A stretch of DNA of 64,000 nt from Sulfuricaulis sp. (GTDB lineage: Bacteria; Pseudomonadota; Gammaproteobacteria; Acidiferrobacterales; Sulfurifustaceae): contig NZ_JANLGY010000004.1 in assembly GCF_024653915.1 (NCBI RefSeq), forward strand, positions 179,187 through 243,186. Reading direction: 5' to 3'. The translations under genes and the position numbers were made by a program. Shown in pieces: positions 8,405-15,818 of this stretch. Under the pieces are notes generated by a model. That model was not told the origin of the DNA, ran no database searches, and worked only from the letters and a program-made list of their open reading frames with translations. Position 1 is the first letter of the stretch. Every line of letters starts with the position of its first letter.

Positions 8405-9781
8405 CTAATCAGAAACACCCTCGTGCGCCGCGGCCCGTTTTTCGGTGGGCGGCGGCACGCTGGCCATGGCCAGATCGCGCAGGCTGCGGCCGCGCAGCGA
8501 AGCGTCGGCGGCCTCGTCCAGGCGCGCGAGCAATATCTCCACCTCGGCTTCGTGCGGCAGGATTTCGGCGTTCAGGCCGGGCTCTTCTTCGGCACTGCGC
8601 AGGGTATCGAGCAGTTCCTTGACGGTGATCGTCTCGAAGGAACGCGCCGGAAGATAACGCGGCGGAACGTCGGCGGTTTCGGTGATGTAGCCGGCGCGCT
8701 GGATGGCCATGATCACGGATTCGACTGTTATCACCGGCACCCCGAGCCGGCCGGCGAGGGATTCGAGCGACCAGGCCGGGGCGTTGGTGTAGTAGTTGCG
8801 GCCGATGAACGTCGCGATCAGCAGCGCGATCTTTTCCTTGACGCGGTTGCTGAGCCGGAACTCGCGCCGCGGCGTGGCCAGCAGCGCGGGATACTGGTGA
8901 TAACAGGCGATGCTGGCGCCGACGAGCACGATGAGCCAGTTGAGGTACAACCAGATCATCGAGAAGATCACGATCGCGAAACCGGCGTAGATCGCGGTGT
9001 ACCTGGTCGAGCCCGCGATGAAGGCGGCCAAGCTCCAGCCGAGCGTCTGCCACAGCACTCCGGCGACGCTGGCGCCCACCAGCGCCGAACCCAAGCGCAC
9101 GCGGGTGTTGGGCATGAGCACATAAACGAAGGTGAAGCCCGCGATCACGAGCAGGAATGGCAACAGCGCGGCCACGAGTTTGACCAGGGCGCCGAGGGGT
9201 TCAATGGCGATCAGCCCCTGCACCGTGCTACTGCCGAAGAACGCCGCCGTGACTCCCATGGCCGAGAAGATCAACAACGGGCCGATCATGAGCACGCTCA
9301 AATACTGGCTGAAGCGCTGCGACAGCGGGCGGGCGCTTTTGACGCGCCAGACGAAGTTGAAGGCGTGTTCGATCTTCTGCAGCAAGGTGATGACGGTGTA
9401 TATAAGGAGCCCGAGGCCGAGCGCACCGAGCACGCCGACCTGGATGTTATTGACGAAGCCGATCACTTGGTCGGTGATCTCCACCCCCTGCTCGCCCAGC
9501 GGGGCCAGCAGCGCCAGCAACGCCGGGCGCACCTGGTTTTGCACGCCAAATCCCTTGAGCACCGAGAACGCCAGCGCCAGCAGCGGCACCAGCGACAATA
9601 ATGTGGTGTACACAAGGCTCATGGCGCGCAAGGTGATCTGGCCTTCGCCGATGTCGCGCCCGACGGCGTATAGCGTGCGCAGGGGTAACAAGAACCAGCG
9701 GCGCAGCATGGGGGCCGTGCCGAGATCCTCGCCCCAGAGAAAATTATGCGAGTGCTGCGTTATTTGCTTGAGGAGTTTCAT
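8405..9781 (-). CDS. BrkB/YihY-family inner-membrane protein
   Basis: A 458-residue protein with about six hydrophobic segments between residues 30 and 290. Family marks include ITLRAMSLVYTTLLSLVPLL near residues 50-70 and the SMIWLYLNWLIVLVGA segment. The cytoplasmic C-terminal extension (about 300-458) includes a winged-helix-like stretch (LAGRLGVPVITVESVIMAIQ) and an acidic tail. This makes it longer than the minimal YihY protein but normal for the long subgroup. The family was once called ribonuclease BN by mistake; its true role is not settled. It stands alone on the minus strand. Confidence 0.9.
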   Translation of the reverse strand: MKLLKQITQHSHNFLWGEDLGTAPMLRRWFLLPLRTLYAVGRDIGEGQITLRAMSLVYTTLLSLVPLLALAFSVLKGFGVQNQVRPALLALLAPLGEQGVEITDQVIGFVNNIQVGVLGALGLGLLIYTVITLLQKIEHAFNFVWRVKSARPLSQRFSQYLSVLMIGPLLIFSAMGVTAAFFGSSTVQGLIAIEPLGALVKLVAALLPFLLVIAGFTFVYVLMPNTRVRLGSALVGASVAGVLWQTLGWSLAAFIAGSTRYTAIYAGFAIVIFSMIWLYLNWLIVLVGASIACYHQYPALLATPRREFRLSNRVKEKIALLIATFIGRNYYTNAPAWSLESLAGRLGVPVITVESVIMAIQRAGYITETADVPPRYLPARSFETITVKELLDTLRSAEEEPGLNAEILPHEAEVEILLARLDEAADASLRGRSLRDLAMASVPPPTEKRAAAHEGVSD

Positions 9782-9915
9782 GGAATCTGTAAACCGATAA
9801 GGTCAGACTCGATTGAAAATGGCCAGACCGCCGACCACTCCCTTTTGGAGATTTTTGATGTTACAGGGGTTTAGCACGAACTTAAATTATCCTGCTGATA
9901 CTCCTTGGAAAACTT

Positions 9916-9945
9916 AATGGTGCCCAGGGCCGGACTCGGACCGGC
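9916..9945. repeat. att-like direct repeat (copy of tRNA-Leu 3' end)
   Basis: This 30-bp sequence is identical to 10640-10669, which covers the last 28 nt of tRNA-Leu(UAA), CCA included, plus 2 nt. Identity stops at 9946. A tRNA 3'-end duplication downstream of an intact tRNA is the classic trace of site-specific integration. Confidence 0.85.
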
Positions 9946-9951
9946 GGATTA

Positions 9952-10308
9952 TCAGGACGTTTCTTTGCCGACCTCGGCAAGTAACTGTTGCGCTCGCTTC
10001 AGGAGTTCAGGCAGCTCATGCCTGATGATTTCCCATACGACTTCATGGTCTACTACGTCGTAGCCATGAACAAGAATGTTGCGGAATGAAATAATTTGTG
10101 GCGCAGGGCCAATTTGGCGAGAGACTTGGGGGTCCACGCGAGACAGGCGGTTCAACGCCTCGCCAATGATCTCGAAATTTCTTTCAACGGCCTGTCTGCG
10201 AATTCGGTCACGGGCATAGGTCTCGAGCGTTAGCGAAGCTACTGCTTCCAGGATGAACGTTGCCGAGTCGCGAATATCCTCCAAAAGCTTCGGGGCCTTA
10301 TGCTGCAT
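9952..10308 (-). CDS. HepT-like HEPN-domain toxin (DUF86)
   Basis: A 118-residue helical protein of typical HepT length. The HEPN RNase/toxin motif R-x4-H-x-Y is seen as RNILVHGYD at about residues 75-83. The helix RQAVERNFEIIGEALNRL is typical of the family. HepT proteins act with an MntA-type nucleotidyltransferase that neutralises them by AMPylating the motif Tyr. The start overlaps the upstream mntA by 11 bp, so the pair is co-translated. The gene fills the left part of the tRNA-Leu islet. Confidence 0.93.
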   Translation of the reverse strand: MQHKAPKLLEDIRDSATFILEAVASLTLETYARDRIRRQAVERNFEIIGEALNRLSRVDPQVSRQIGPAPQIISFRNILVHGYDVVDHEVVWEIIRHELPELLKRAQQLLAEVGKETS

Positions 10309-10606
10309 AGAGCATGGTCCTGCTCTTATTGACCTCGCGAATGAAGTAGGGGTTGTGCATGGCGCGGGCCATCACGAGATCCACCTTTCTTTGAAATAGC
10401 AACCTGAGCGCTTCAAGCAAACCAAAGTATTGATCGGCGGCATTCGTTTCCTTGGATGGGTGAAATTCAACCAGAAAATCGAGATCGCTAGTCTCCGGCT
10501 TGAAATCTCCGGTCGCGGCTGAGCCGAACAGCTCCAGGCGCTTGACGTGGTAGCGCTTGCAGAGCTGGTCTAACTCGGAACGATGAGTTTCAATAAGTGG
10601 ATTCAT
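10298..10606 (-). CDS. MntA-like nucleotidyltransferase antitoxin
   Basis: A 102-residue minimal nucleotidyltransferase. The pol-beta motif GSAATGDFKPETSDLDF (about residues 28-44) gives GS and the DxD metal ligands, with one residue more than the common GSx10DxD spacing. A third acidic position lies in KVDLVMA. In characterised HEPN/MNT systems this enzyme AMPylates HepT. It is first in a two-gene operon with hepT and begins 33 nt from the tRNA-Leu-derived repeat. No palindromic operator is visible in that short gap. Confidence 0.92.
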   Translation of the reverse strand: MNPLIETHRSELDQLCKRYHVKRLELFGSAATGDFKPETSDLDFLVEFHPSKETNAADQYFGLLEALRLLFQRKVDLVMARAMHNPYFIREVNKSRTMLYAA

Positions 10607-10639
10607 GATGATTTGTAAAGAATAACCCAGAAATCGCTA

Positions 10640-10669
10640 AATGGTGCCCAGGGCCGGACTCGGACCGGC
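10640..10669. repeat. att-like direct repeat within tRNA-Leu 3' end
   Basis: Right copy of the 30-bp repeat at 9916-9945. It covers the 28-nt 3' end of the tRNA-Leu gene plus two following bases. Confidence 0.85.
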
Positions 10670-10730
10670 ACGGAGGTTGCCCTCCAAAGGATTTTAAGTC
10701 CTTTGCGTCTACCAATTTCGCCACCCGGGC
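10642..10730 (-). tRNA. tRNA-Leu (anticodon UAA)
   Basis: An 89-nt class II tRNA. Its 5' end GCCCGGG pairs with CCTGGGC (one G-U) and the CCA is encoded. The anticodon loop reads ACTTAAAAT, giving UAA. The long variable arm GGAGGGCAACCTCC is present. It is the third tRNA after Gly and Cys, matching E. coli leuZ in position. Its 3' end is duplicated at 9916-9945. Confidence 0.97.
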
Positions 10731-10781
10731 TTCGGGGTTGAGTGTAATAGATGGGTTGGTGCTGCGAAAGGAAGGAGAAAA

Positions 10782-10855
10782 TGGAGGCTGGGGCCGGAAT
10801 TGAACCGGCGTACGCGGCTTTGCAGGCCGCTGCATAACCACTCTGCTACCCAGCC
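10782..10855 (-). tRNA. tRNA-Cys (anticodon GCA)
   Basis: A 74-nt cloverleaf. The acceptor stem GGCTGGG/CCCAGCC is followed by discriminator U and encoded CCA. The anticodon loop CTGCAAA gives GCA. It lies between tRNA-Gly and tRNA-Leu, as cysT does in E. coli. Confidence 0.97.
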
Positions 10856-10908
10856 TAAACCTGCACAAAAAAGGGAGGACCCGGCTTATGGGTACCTCCC
10901 CGAGTATC

Positions 10909-10984
10909 TGGAGCGGGAAACGAGGCTCGAACTCGCGACCTTAACCTTGGCAAGGTTACGCTCTACCAACTGAGCTATTCCCGC
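10909..10984 (-). tRNA. tRNA-Gly (anticodon GCC)
   Basis: A 76-nt cloverleaf starting GCGGGAATAGCTCAG and ending TTCCCGCTCCA. The anticodon loop TTGCCAA gives GCC. It is first of the three-tRNA cluster and corresponds to E. coli glyW. Confidence 0.97.
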
Positions 10985-11073
10985 AGGAGTTGTGCATTGT
11001 AAGGATGGGCTGATTTCTGTCAAGAAATTTGCTCGTAATACCTTGTTTTATAGCCAGTTGCAAAAGAATTGGT

Positions 11074-11106
11074 CTCACCGCCAAGACGCCAAGCGCGCCA
11101 AGATAA
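11074..11106. repeat. CACCGCCAAGACGCCAAG-type intergenic repeat
   Basis: The short sequence CACCGCCAAGACGCCAAGCG carries two imperfect heptad-like units. Related sequences occur at 14673-14704, 20449-20530 and 43994-44080. Confidence 0.5.
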
Positions 11107-11130
11107 AGAATTGGGGTTCACGATGAAAAA

Positions 11131-11469
11131 CTAACTGCCAAGTCTGGCGGCGTGCCTTGTTGATTTGACTGCCAAGCGAATGTGTTCAGAAGCCTGTAGA
11201 GCTTTAATGACCCCGAAAAGGCTTTCCGCCGTGGGATTTCCGCTCGGGCCTAGCATGCGTTGCAGGCTTTTGCCGGGCAGGCCGGTTTTCTTTGCCAGAA
11301 CTTCGAAGGTGATGGTGGCGTTGACGTAGTCGCGGAGCATTGCCTTGCCGGCTTCAAGATCGCCAGCCAGCAGTTCGTTAATGGCCTCGGTCAACATTGC
11401 TTCACGGAAGCGAGTATCGTCTTGGGCACGTGCCCAGACTGTCTCACGGAACTTGCGTGTAATTGGCAT
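11131..11469 (-). CDS. HigA-like helix-turn-helix antitoxin
   Basis: The 112-residue protein starts at the ATG at 11469 (MPITRKFRETVWARAQ). A longer in-frame reading runs back into the toxin gene and lacks family similarity. The C-terminal half has a phage-repressor-type helix-turn-helix: FEVLAKKTGLPGKSLQRML at about residues 55-73. It lies 5 bp downstream of the RelE/HigB-type toxin, so the toxin comes first, the usual order for higBA. The protein should bind and silence the toxin and repress the operon, probably at the palindrome at 11811-11830. Confidence 0.88.
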   Translation of the reverse strand: MPITRKFRETVWARAQDDTRFREAMLTEAINELLAGDLEAGKAMLRDYVNATITFEVLAKKTGLPGKSLQRMLGPSGNPTAESLFGVIKALQASEHIRLAVKSTRHAARLGS

Positions 11470-11474
11470 AATCG

Positions 11475-11804
11475 TTACCTCTTTTTGCGTGTCCTGTATT
11501 CCCGCCAACGCTGCCGGGCCAGCTGAATGTCTACGTTCTGGCCTTTTTTGGTGCCGCCACCGAGAAGGATGATCAGAACCGCCCCATCTTGTCCCAGGTA
11601 AATTCGATAGCCTGGCCCGAAATCGAGTCGGTATTCCGAGACGCCCTGCCCGACCGGCTTTACGTTTGAGAGGTTTCCCTGCTCCATCCGGTACAAACCC
11701 GTTGTTATCTTTGCTGCGGCAACAGGGTCCAGACGGGAAAACCACTTTGCGAAAGGCGATGAACCATCCTGCTCCAGATATTCAACGACCTTTTTCGCTG
11801 ACAT
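11475..11804 (-). CDS. RelE/HigB-superfamily toxin
   Basis: A 109-residue protein with the RelE/HigB pattern. It has an N-terminal helix (FAKWFSRLDPVAAAKI), then VGQGVSEYRLDFGPGYRIYL (about residues 52-71), then a hydrophobic strand VLIILLGGGTKKGQ. The C-terminal basic tail is RWREYRTRKKR. Such toxins cleave mRNA, usually on the ribosome. The downstream antitoxin gene follows after 5 bp. The start ATG at 11804 is 6 nt from the palindromic operator. The pair lies between tRNA-Gly and pgsA, neighbours in E. coli, so it is probably inserted. Confidence 0.9.
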   Translation of the reverse strand: MSAKKVVEYLEQDGSSPFAKWFSRLDPVAAAKITTGLYRMEQGNLSNVKPVGQGVSEYRLDFGPGYRIYLGQDGAVLIILLGGGTKKGQNVDIQLARQRWREYRTRKKR

Positions 11805-11810
11805 ACCTTA

Positions 11811-11830
11811 TAGTAACATGTAAGTTACTA
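11811..11830. promoter_or_regulatory. Palindromic operator of the HigBA-like operon
   Basis: TAGTAAC-ATGTAA-GTTACTA is a perfect 7-bp inverted repeat immediately upstream of the toxin start. Its position and symmetry fit a binding site for the autoregulating antitoxin or toxin-antitoxin complex. That role is inferred. Confidence 0.7.
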
Positions 11831-11833
11831 TTA

Positions 11834-12082
11834 TCAAGCTACGCGGCTGCACCCTTCCGGTTTGTAGACGCGCTCTTTCGAGGCCGGGTCCTGGGCCAAT
11901 TTGTTGGCCGGGCGGCGCGGGCGGCGAGTGAATTCGCCGCCGCAGTTGGGGCATACGCCTTTCAGAACGGTATCGACACAGGTCGCACAGAAGGTGCACT
12001 CGTAGGAACAGATGCGGGCCTCTCTCGACTCCGGCGGGAGATCCTTGTTGCAGCATTCGCAGTTAGGGCGTAACTGAAGCAT
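11834..12082 (-). CDS. DUF1272-family small zinc-ribbon-like protein
   Basis: An 82-residue protein with four Cys pairs. They are CECC (about residues 9-12), CSYECTFCATC (25-35) and CPNCGG (44-49). LRPNCECCNKDLPPES and ARICSYECTFC are diagnostic of DUF1272. The Cys layout suggests bound zinc. The function is unknown. It is divergent from nothing nearby and lies between the HigB-type operon and the repeat at 12108-12170. Confidence 0.92.
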   Translation of the reverse strand: MLQLRPNCECCNKDLPPESREARICSYECTFCATCVDTVLKGVCPNCGGEFTRRPRRPANKLAQDPASKERVYKPEGCSRVA

Positions 12083-12107
12083 GGCCTTCTCCTTGGGTTG
12101 GGAGATT

Positions 12108-12170
12108 CGTCATGCCGGCGAAAGCCGGCATCCAGATATCAAACTGGACCCCCGGCTTTCGCCGGGTTGA
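12108..12170. repeat. Paired REP-like palindromes
   Basis: A first unit has the core ATGCCGGC-GAAA-GCCGGCAT (12112-12131) followed by CCAG. An inverted second unit has CTGGACCC and CCGGCTTTCGCCGG (about 12145-12166). The two head-to-head units resemble a BIME-type arrangement. The family is also seen in hsdM at 3974-4004. Confidence 0.75.
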
Positions 12171-12238
12171 CAGCTAAAATAGTCTTGATAAATCAATCGA
12201 ACGATTTATATAAATATACTGAAATCATTACGAAAAGT

Positions 12239-12826
12239 TCAGCCTTGACGCGGGGCGATGAGATCGGGCCAGGCGGCCTTGAGATAGATCAGCATGGACC
12301 ACAGTGTCAGCGCCGCGGCGAGGTACAGCAGCACTTCGCCGATGCGAAAGATCGGCAGGCCCCAGAAGGATTGCGACCACAGCAGGAACGGGATGGCGAC
12401 CATCTGCGAGACGGTCTTGATCTTGCCCAGGGAGGACACCTTCACGTGCGAGCGTTTGCCCACCTCCGACATCCATTCGCGCAGGGCCGAGACGGTGATT
12501 TCGCGCCCGACGATGACCAGCACCATGACGGCAAACAGGCGGATATCCAGCACCAGCGCCTGCACCTTGGGGTCGGCCACCAGCATGACCAGCGCTGCCG
12601 CGACCATGAGCTTGTCGGCCACCGGGTCGAGGAAGGTCCCGAAGTGCGTGGTTTGCTCGAGTTTGCGCGCGAGATACCCGTCCAGCCAGTCCGTGAGCGC
12701 GGCTAAAACAAACAGCACGGTGGCGAGCACGTGGGACCACGGGTGGGTCCAGTAATACGCCACGATAAACGCCGGGATCAGCACGATGCGCAGAAGCGTG
12801 AGGATGTTGGGGGCGTTCAGTAACAT
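12239..12826 (-). CDS. pgsA: CDP-diacylglycerol--glycerol-3-phosphate 3-phosphatidyltransferase
   Basis: A 195-residue inner-membrane enzyme that makes phosphatidylglycerol-phosphate, the committed step to phosphatidylglycerol and cardiolipin. The CDP-alcohol phosphotransferase motif is complete: D47-W-x-DG-x2-AR with FGTFLDPVADK downstream (about residues 45-70). Four to six hydrophobic segments are present and the start MLLNAPNILTLLRI is typical. It lies 5 bp downstream of uvrC, as in E. coli. The tRNA-Gly cluster that normally follows is pushed about 1.2 kb away by the HigBA-like and DUF1272 genes. Confidence 0.96.
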   Translation of the reverse strand: MLLNAPNILTLLRIVLIPAFIVAYYWTHPWSHVLATVLFVLAALTDWLDGYLARKLEQTTHFGTFLDPVADKLMVAAALVMLVADPKVQALVLDIRLFAVMVLVIVGREITVSALREWMSEVGKRSHVKVSSLGKIKTVSQMVAIPFLLWSQSFWGLPIFRIGEVLLYLAAALTLWSMLIYLKAAWPDLIAPRQG

Positions 12827-12831
12827 TTGTC

Positions 12832-14655
12832 TTATTGTTCCTCGCCATGAAAGGCGTCATAAATCTTTTGCGCGAGCTGCGGGCTGATGCCGGGCACGCG
12901 CGCCAGGTCTTCGACACCGGCGCGGGCGACCTCGCGCAGGCCGCCGAAATTCTTGAGCAGCGCCATGCGGCGTCGGCCACCGATGCCCGGAATCCGCTCC
13001 AGGGTCGAGGTGGTGCGCGTCTTGCCGCGCCGCGCCCGGTGCCCGGCGATGGCGAAGCGATGCGCCTCATCGCGAATCTGCTGGATCAAATGCAGCCCGG
13101 CGGAAGTGGCGGGCAGTATAGTGGGCCGGCCGGAGCCGGACAAGAAAAGCTGCTCCTGGCCCGGTTTGCGTTCGCGCCCCTTGGCCACGGCCACGAGCTT
13201 GACGTCGGCCACCTGCAATTCCTGCATCACGCCTTCGGCGGCGGAGAGCTGGCCCTTGCCGCCGTCGAGCAGCAGCAAATCGGGCAAGCGGCCTTCGCCC
13301 TCTTTCACCTTGCGGTAACGGCGCGTTAGCGCCTGGGTCATAGCGCCGTAGTCGTCGCCCGGCTCGATGCCTTCGATGTTGAAGCGGCGGTAATCCGATT
13401 TCACCGCGCCGCTGGCGTCGAACACCACGCACGAGGCCACCGTGGCCTCGCCCATGGTGTGGCTGATGTCGAAGCATTCAATGCGCTCGGGCATGGATTC
13501 AAGCTTGAGCGCATCGCGCAGCGCCTCGAAGCGGCCCTGCATGTCGATTTTGCTGTCGAGGTGGCGGCGCAGTGCATCAGTGGCGTTGAACTGGGCCATT
13601 TGCAGCCAGCGGCGCGGGGCACCGCGCGGGTTGACGGTGAGCGTGATTTTTTTGCCGGCCTGTTCAGTAAAGGCGCGCTCAAGCAGCGGGCGGTCAACGA
13701 TGGCCTCGCTCAGGTAAATGCGCGCCGGGATGGTGCGGCCAGAGAGATAGTATTGCGACAAAAACGCGTCCAGCATTTCCCAGGGCGTGGATTCCGCGCC
13801 CATGCGCGGGAAGTACGACTTGCTGCCGAGGTTCTGCCCGCCACGAATCCAGGTAACGACAATGCAGGCGGCCTCCGGCGTGGCAGCAATGGCCATGGCG
13901 TCAGCCTCGCCGCCCTCCCCCGTGATGTACTGCTTTTCCTGGATGCGCTTGAGCATGGCGATGCGGTCGCGCATGAGCGCCGCGGTTTCGAAATCCTGCT
14001 TGTCCGAGGCCTGTTCCATTTGTTTGATGCTGTCGCGGATCAGGCTCTGGCTCTTGCCTTCCATGAACATCACCGCCTGCTGCACGTCGGCGGCGTAGCG
14101 CTCGGGTGTGATGAGGCCGACGCAGGGGCCGGAGCAGCGCTTGATCTGGTATTGCAGGCAGGGTCGCGAGCGATTGCGAAAGAAACTGTCCAGGCACGGG
14201 CGCACACGGAAAATCTTTTGCACCAGGTTCAGCGTTTCGCGCACGCCGTAGGACGACGGATACGGGCCGAAGTAACGCCCCTTCTCGCGCTTGGCGCCGC
14301 GATGAAAACCGATGCGCGGGTATTCCTGCGTGTGCGAAATGAAAATGTAAGGATAACTCTTGTCATCGCGCAGCAAAATATTGAAGCGCGGGTGCAGTGA
14401 CTTGATGAGGTTGTATTCCAGCAGCAGCGCTTCGGTTTCGGTGTGAGTGACGGTGATCTCGATGTTTTGCGCCTGCTGCATCAGCAGCATCACCCGCGCG
14501 GCGAGGCCGCTGGCACGAAAATAACTCTGCACGCGCTTGCGCAGGTTGCGCGCCTTGCCGACGTACAACACCTCGCCCTTCGCGCCCAGCATCCGATAGA
14601 TGCCGGGCTTGGGCGGCAACGACATGATCAAGGCTTTGGGGTGCTCGACGGGCAT
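12832..14655 (-). CDS. uvrC: Excinuclease ABC subunit C
   Basis: A full-length (607-residue) UvrC, the dual-incision nuclease of nucleotide excision repair. Seen in order are the GIY-YIG domain (GIYRMLGAKGEVLYVGKARN, about 18-37), a Cys-rich segment (CLQYQIKRCSGPCVG) and a UVR helix pair (AALMRDRIAMLKRIQEKQ). These are followed by the RNase H-like domain (ECFDISHTMGE and LLLDGGKGQL) and a C-terminal tandem HhH (IPGIGGRRRMALLKNFGG). uvrB is elsewhere in this window (59810-61873). The uvrC-pgsA pairing is conserved in gammaproteobacteria. Confidence 0.98.
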   Translation of the reverse strand: MPVEHPKALIMSLPPKPGIYRMLGAKGEVLYVGKARNLRKRVQSYFRASGLAARVMLLMQQAQNIEITVTHTETEALLLEYNLIKSLHPRFNILLRDDKSYPYIFISHTQEYPRIGFHRGAKREKGRYFGPYPSSYGVRETLNLVQKIFRVRPCLDSFFRNRSRPCLQYQIKRCSGPCVGLITPERYAADVQQAVMFMEGKSQSLIRDSIKQMEQASDKQDFETAALMRDRIAMLKRIQEKQYITGEGGEADAMAIAATPEAACIVVTWIRGGQNLGSKSYFPRMGAESTPWEMLDAFLSQYYLSGRTIPARIYLSEAIVDRPLLERAFTEQAGKKITLTVNPRGAPRRWLQMAQFNATDALRRHLDSKIDMQGRFEALRDALKLESMPERIECFDISHTMGEATVASCVVFDASGAVKSDYRRFNIEGIEPGDDYGAMTQALTRRYRKVKEGEGRLPDLLLLDGGKGQLSAAEGVMQELQVADVKLVAVAKGRERKPGQEQLFLSGSGRPTILPATSAGLHLIQQIRDEAHRFAIAGHRARRGKTRTTSTLERIPGIGGRRRMALLKNFGGLREVARAGVEDLARVPGISPQLAQKIYDAFHGEEQ

Positions 14656-14672
14656 GGGTTAATTTATCTGAT

Positions 14673-14904
14673 TATTCACCGCAAAGACGCAAAGAGCGCG
14701 AAGACAGATGTTTAAAGCTACGTTCCTTCCCCCTTCACGGGGGGCGAGGCGTAAACGGGAAAAGGTCCGGTGGACCTTTTCCCCGCCGAGCGTGTACGCG
14801 AGCTTTCCGAGCACCCCGGGCAGGAAACAGGATGGGGGTGAATGGTGCCAACTGCATAACTTCATCACCCCCACCCTAACCCTCCCCCATCAAGGGGGAG
14901 GGAA
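14673..14904. repeat. Composite intergenic repeat region with 12-bp hairpin
   Basis: CACCGCAAAGACGCAAAGAG (from 14676) is one repeat family. From 14722 a second family begins (CTTCACGGGGGG) and ends with CCACCCTAACCCTCCCCC and CAAGGGGGAGGG. Between its ends a perfect stem GGGAAAAGGTCC (14757-14768) pairs with 14772-14783 over a GGT loop. The layout equals that at 8265-8385 with a different stem. Confidence 0.7.
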
Positions 14905-14926
14905 ATTAAATATGAGGTTGCTCATT

Positions 14927-15559
14927 TTAACCATTCAGCAATTCACGCGCCCGCCGCAAAATGGCATCGAACATATCCGCCGTCAGGCGTTTGGTCTGGG
15001 TGTTGTAGCGACTGCAGTGATACGAATCCAGAAGTTGCAGACCGTTGGGCAGGCGGTGCAGTGCGCCGTGCGCGAATTTGTAATCTTTCTTTTTGAGCTG
15101 GAAGGCTTTCAACGCGGCCTCGTGCGCCACCGTGCCGAGCGCGAGCAACACACTGCCCTCTCTGAGTTTCGAAAGTTCGGTGGCAAGATAAAGATTGCAG
15201 GTGGCGATTTCTGCCGGCAGCGGTTTGTTGGCTGGCGGCAGACATTTGACGGCGTTGGTGATGCGACAGTCCTTCAGGCGCAGTCCGTCGCGCGGGTGTT
15301 TCCCTTCACGCTGATTGGAGAAGCCGTGACGATAAAGTGTTTCGTATAAAAGAATGCCGGCGTGATCGCCGGTGAAGGGCCGTCCGCTGCGGTTGGCGCC
15401 GTGCATGCCGGGCGCCAGTCCCACAATCAGCAGACGCGCCTTGAGGTCGCCGAACGGCGGCACCGGACGCGCGAAATACGTCGGGTACATGTCGCGGACG
15501 TTGGACAAATGGCTCGCCAGCCGCGGGCAGGCGACGCAATGAGGATCGAATTCGGGCAT
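14927..15559 (-). CDS. Family 5 (UDGb-like) uracil-DNA glycosylase
   Basis: A 210-residue protein of the iron-sulfur uracil-DNA glycosylase group. HCVACPRLASHL at residues 7-18 supplies two of the expected four Cys ligands; two more lie in NAVKC and ATCNLY. Motif 1 is GLAPGMHGANRSGRPFTGDH (about 48-67), the HGxNRxGRxFTGD form of family 5. The C-terminal motif is SYHCSRYNTQT. Family 5 enzymes remove uracil and some other deaminated bases. An Ala/Gly replaces the catalytic Asp/Asn of other UDG families. The gene stands alone between repeats. Confidence 0.85.
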   Translation of the reverse strand: MPEFDPHCVACPRLASHLSNVRDMYPTYFARPVPPFGDLKARLLIVGLAPGMHGANRSGRPFTGDHAGILLYETLYRHGFSNQREGKHPRDGLRLKDCRITNAVKCLPPANKPLPAEIATCNLYLATELSKLREGSVLLALGTVAHEAALKAFQLKKKDYKFAHGALHRLPNGLQLLDSYHCSRYNTQTKRLTADMFDAILRRARELLNG

Positions 15560-15636
15560 TGGGACTGTCGGTAAACAACGACACCGATATCCTAACGGAC
15601 TTCAGGCGGAAACGACAGACGGGAAATAAATAGAAT

Positions 15637-15810
15637 AGACAGGATTAACAGGATTCACAGGATTAAAAAATTAGGGGAATTGAAAAACTGGCAGTTATCG
15701 GCGCGCTTTGAAATTGCTCAACACATCCTTGTGATTTTTATGAAAACGTCAGAGTGTTCTTGTGGAAGGATTTTGTAAACAAAAATCCTGTTAATCCTGT
15801 AAATCCTGTC
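15637..15810. repeat. Inverted AGGATTAACAGGATT repeat pair
   Basis: The left arm (15637-15667) reads GACAGGATTAACAGGATTCA and onward. The right arm (15782-15810) is close to its reverse complement (AATCCTGTTAATCCTGTAAA). They enclose about 115 bp with no gene. Each arm is built of repeated ACAGGATT units. Confidence 0.75.
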
Positions 15811-15818
15811 TCTTGTTT

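Larger units (their letters stand above)
9916..10639. mobile_element. 724-bp tRNA-Leu islet carrying only a HEPN/MNT pair
   Basis: The segment between the two 30-bp tRNA-Leu repeats, counting one copy, is 724 bp. It contains only hepT and mntA. hepT stops 6 nt from the left repeat and mntA starts 33 nt from the right repeat. No integrase or excisionase is present. It could be a non-autonomous islet mobilised by an integrase elsewhere, or the residue of a larger island after deletion. The intact tRNA lies on the 5' side of the cargo, so read-through from the tRNA operon could express it. Confidence 0.6.

Noticed and set aside
8423..9601. 392-residue plus-strand open frame opposite the BrkB/YihY gene
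   Set aside because: Composition is extreme (Arg/Gln/His/Glu) and it mirrors a multi-span membrane protein on the other strand.
10590..10868. 92-residue minus-strand open frame across tRNA-Cys and tRNA-Leu
   Set aside because: It is translated tRNA sequence; both tRNAs fold correctly.
11470..11745. Extended HigA-like protein of 204 residues
   Set aside because: The extra N-terminal part is the toxin gene in another frame; the start at 11469 fits the family.
15637..15810. Possible insertion sequence between the inverted AGGATTAACAGGATT arms
   Set aside because: The 115 bp between arms encode no transposase and there is no target-site duplication; treated as a repeat pair.
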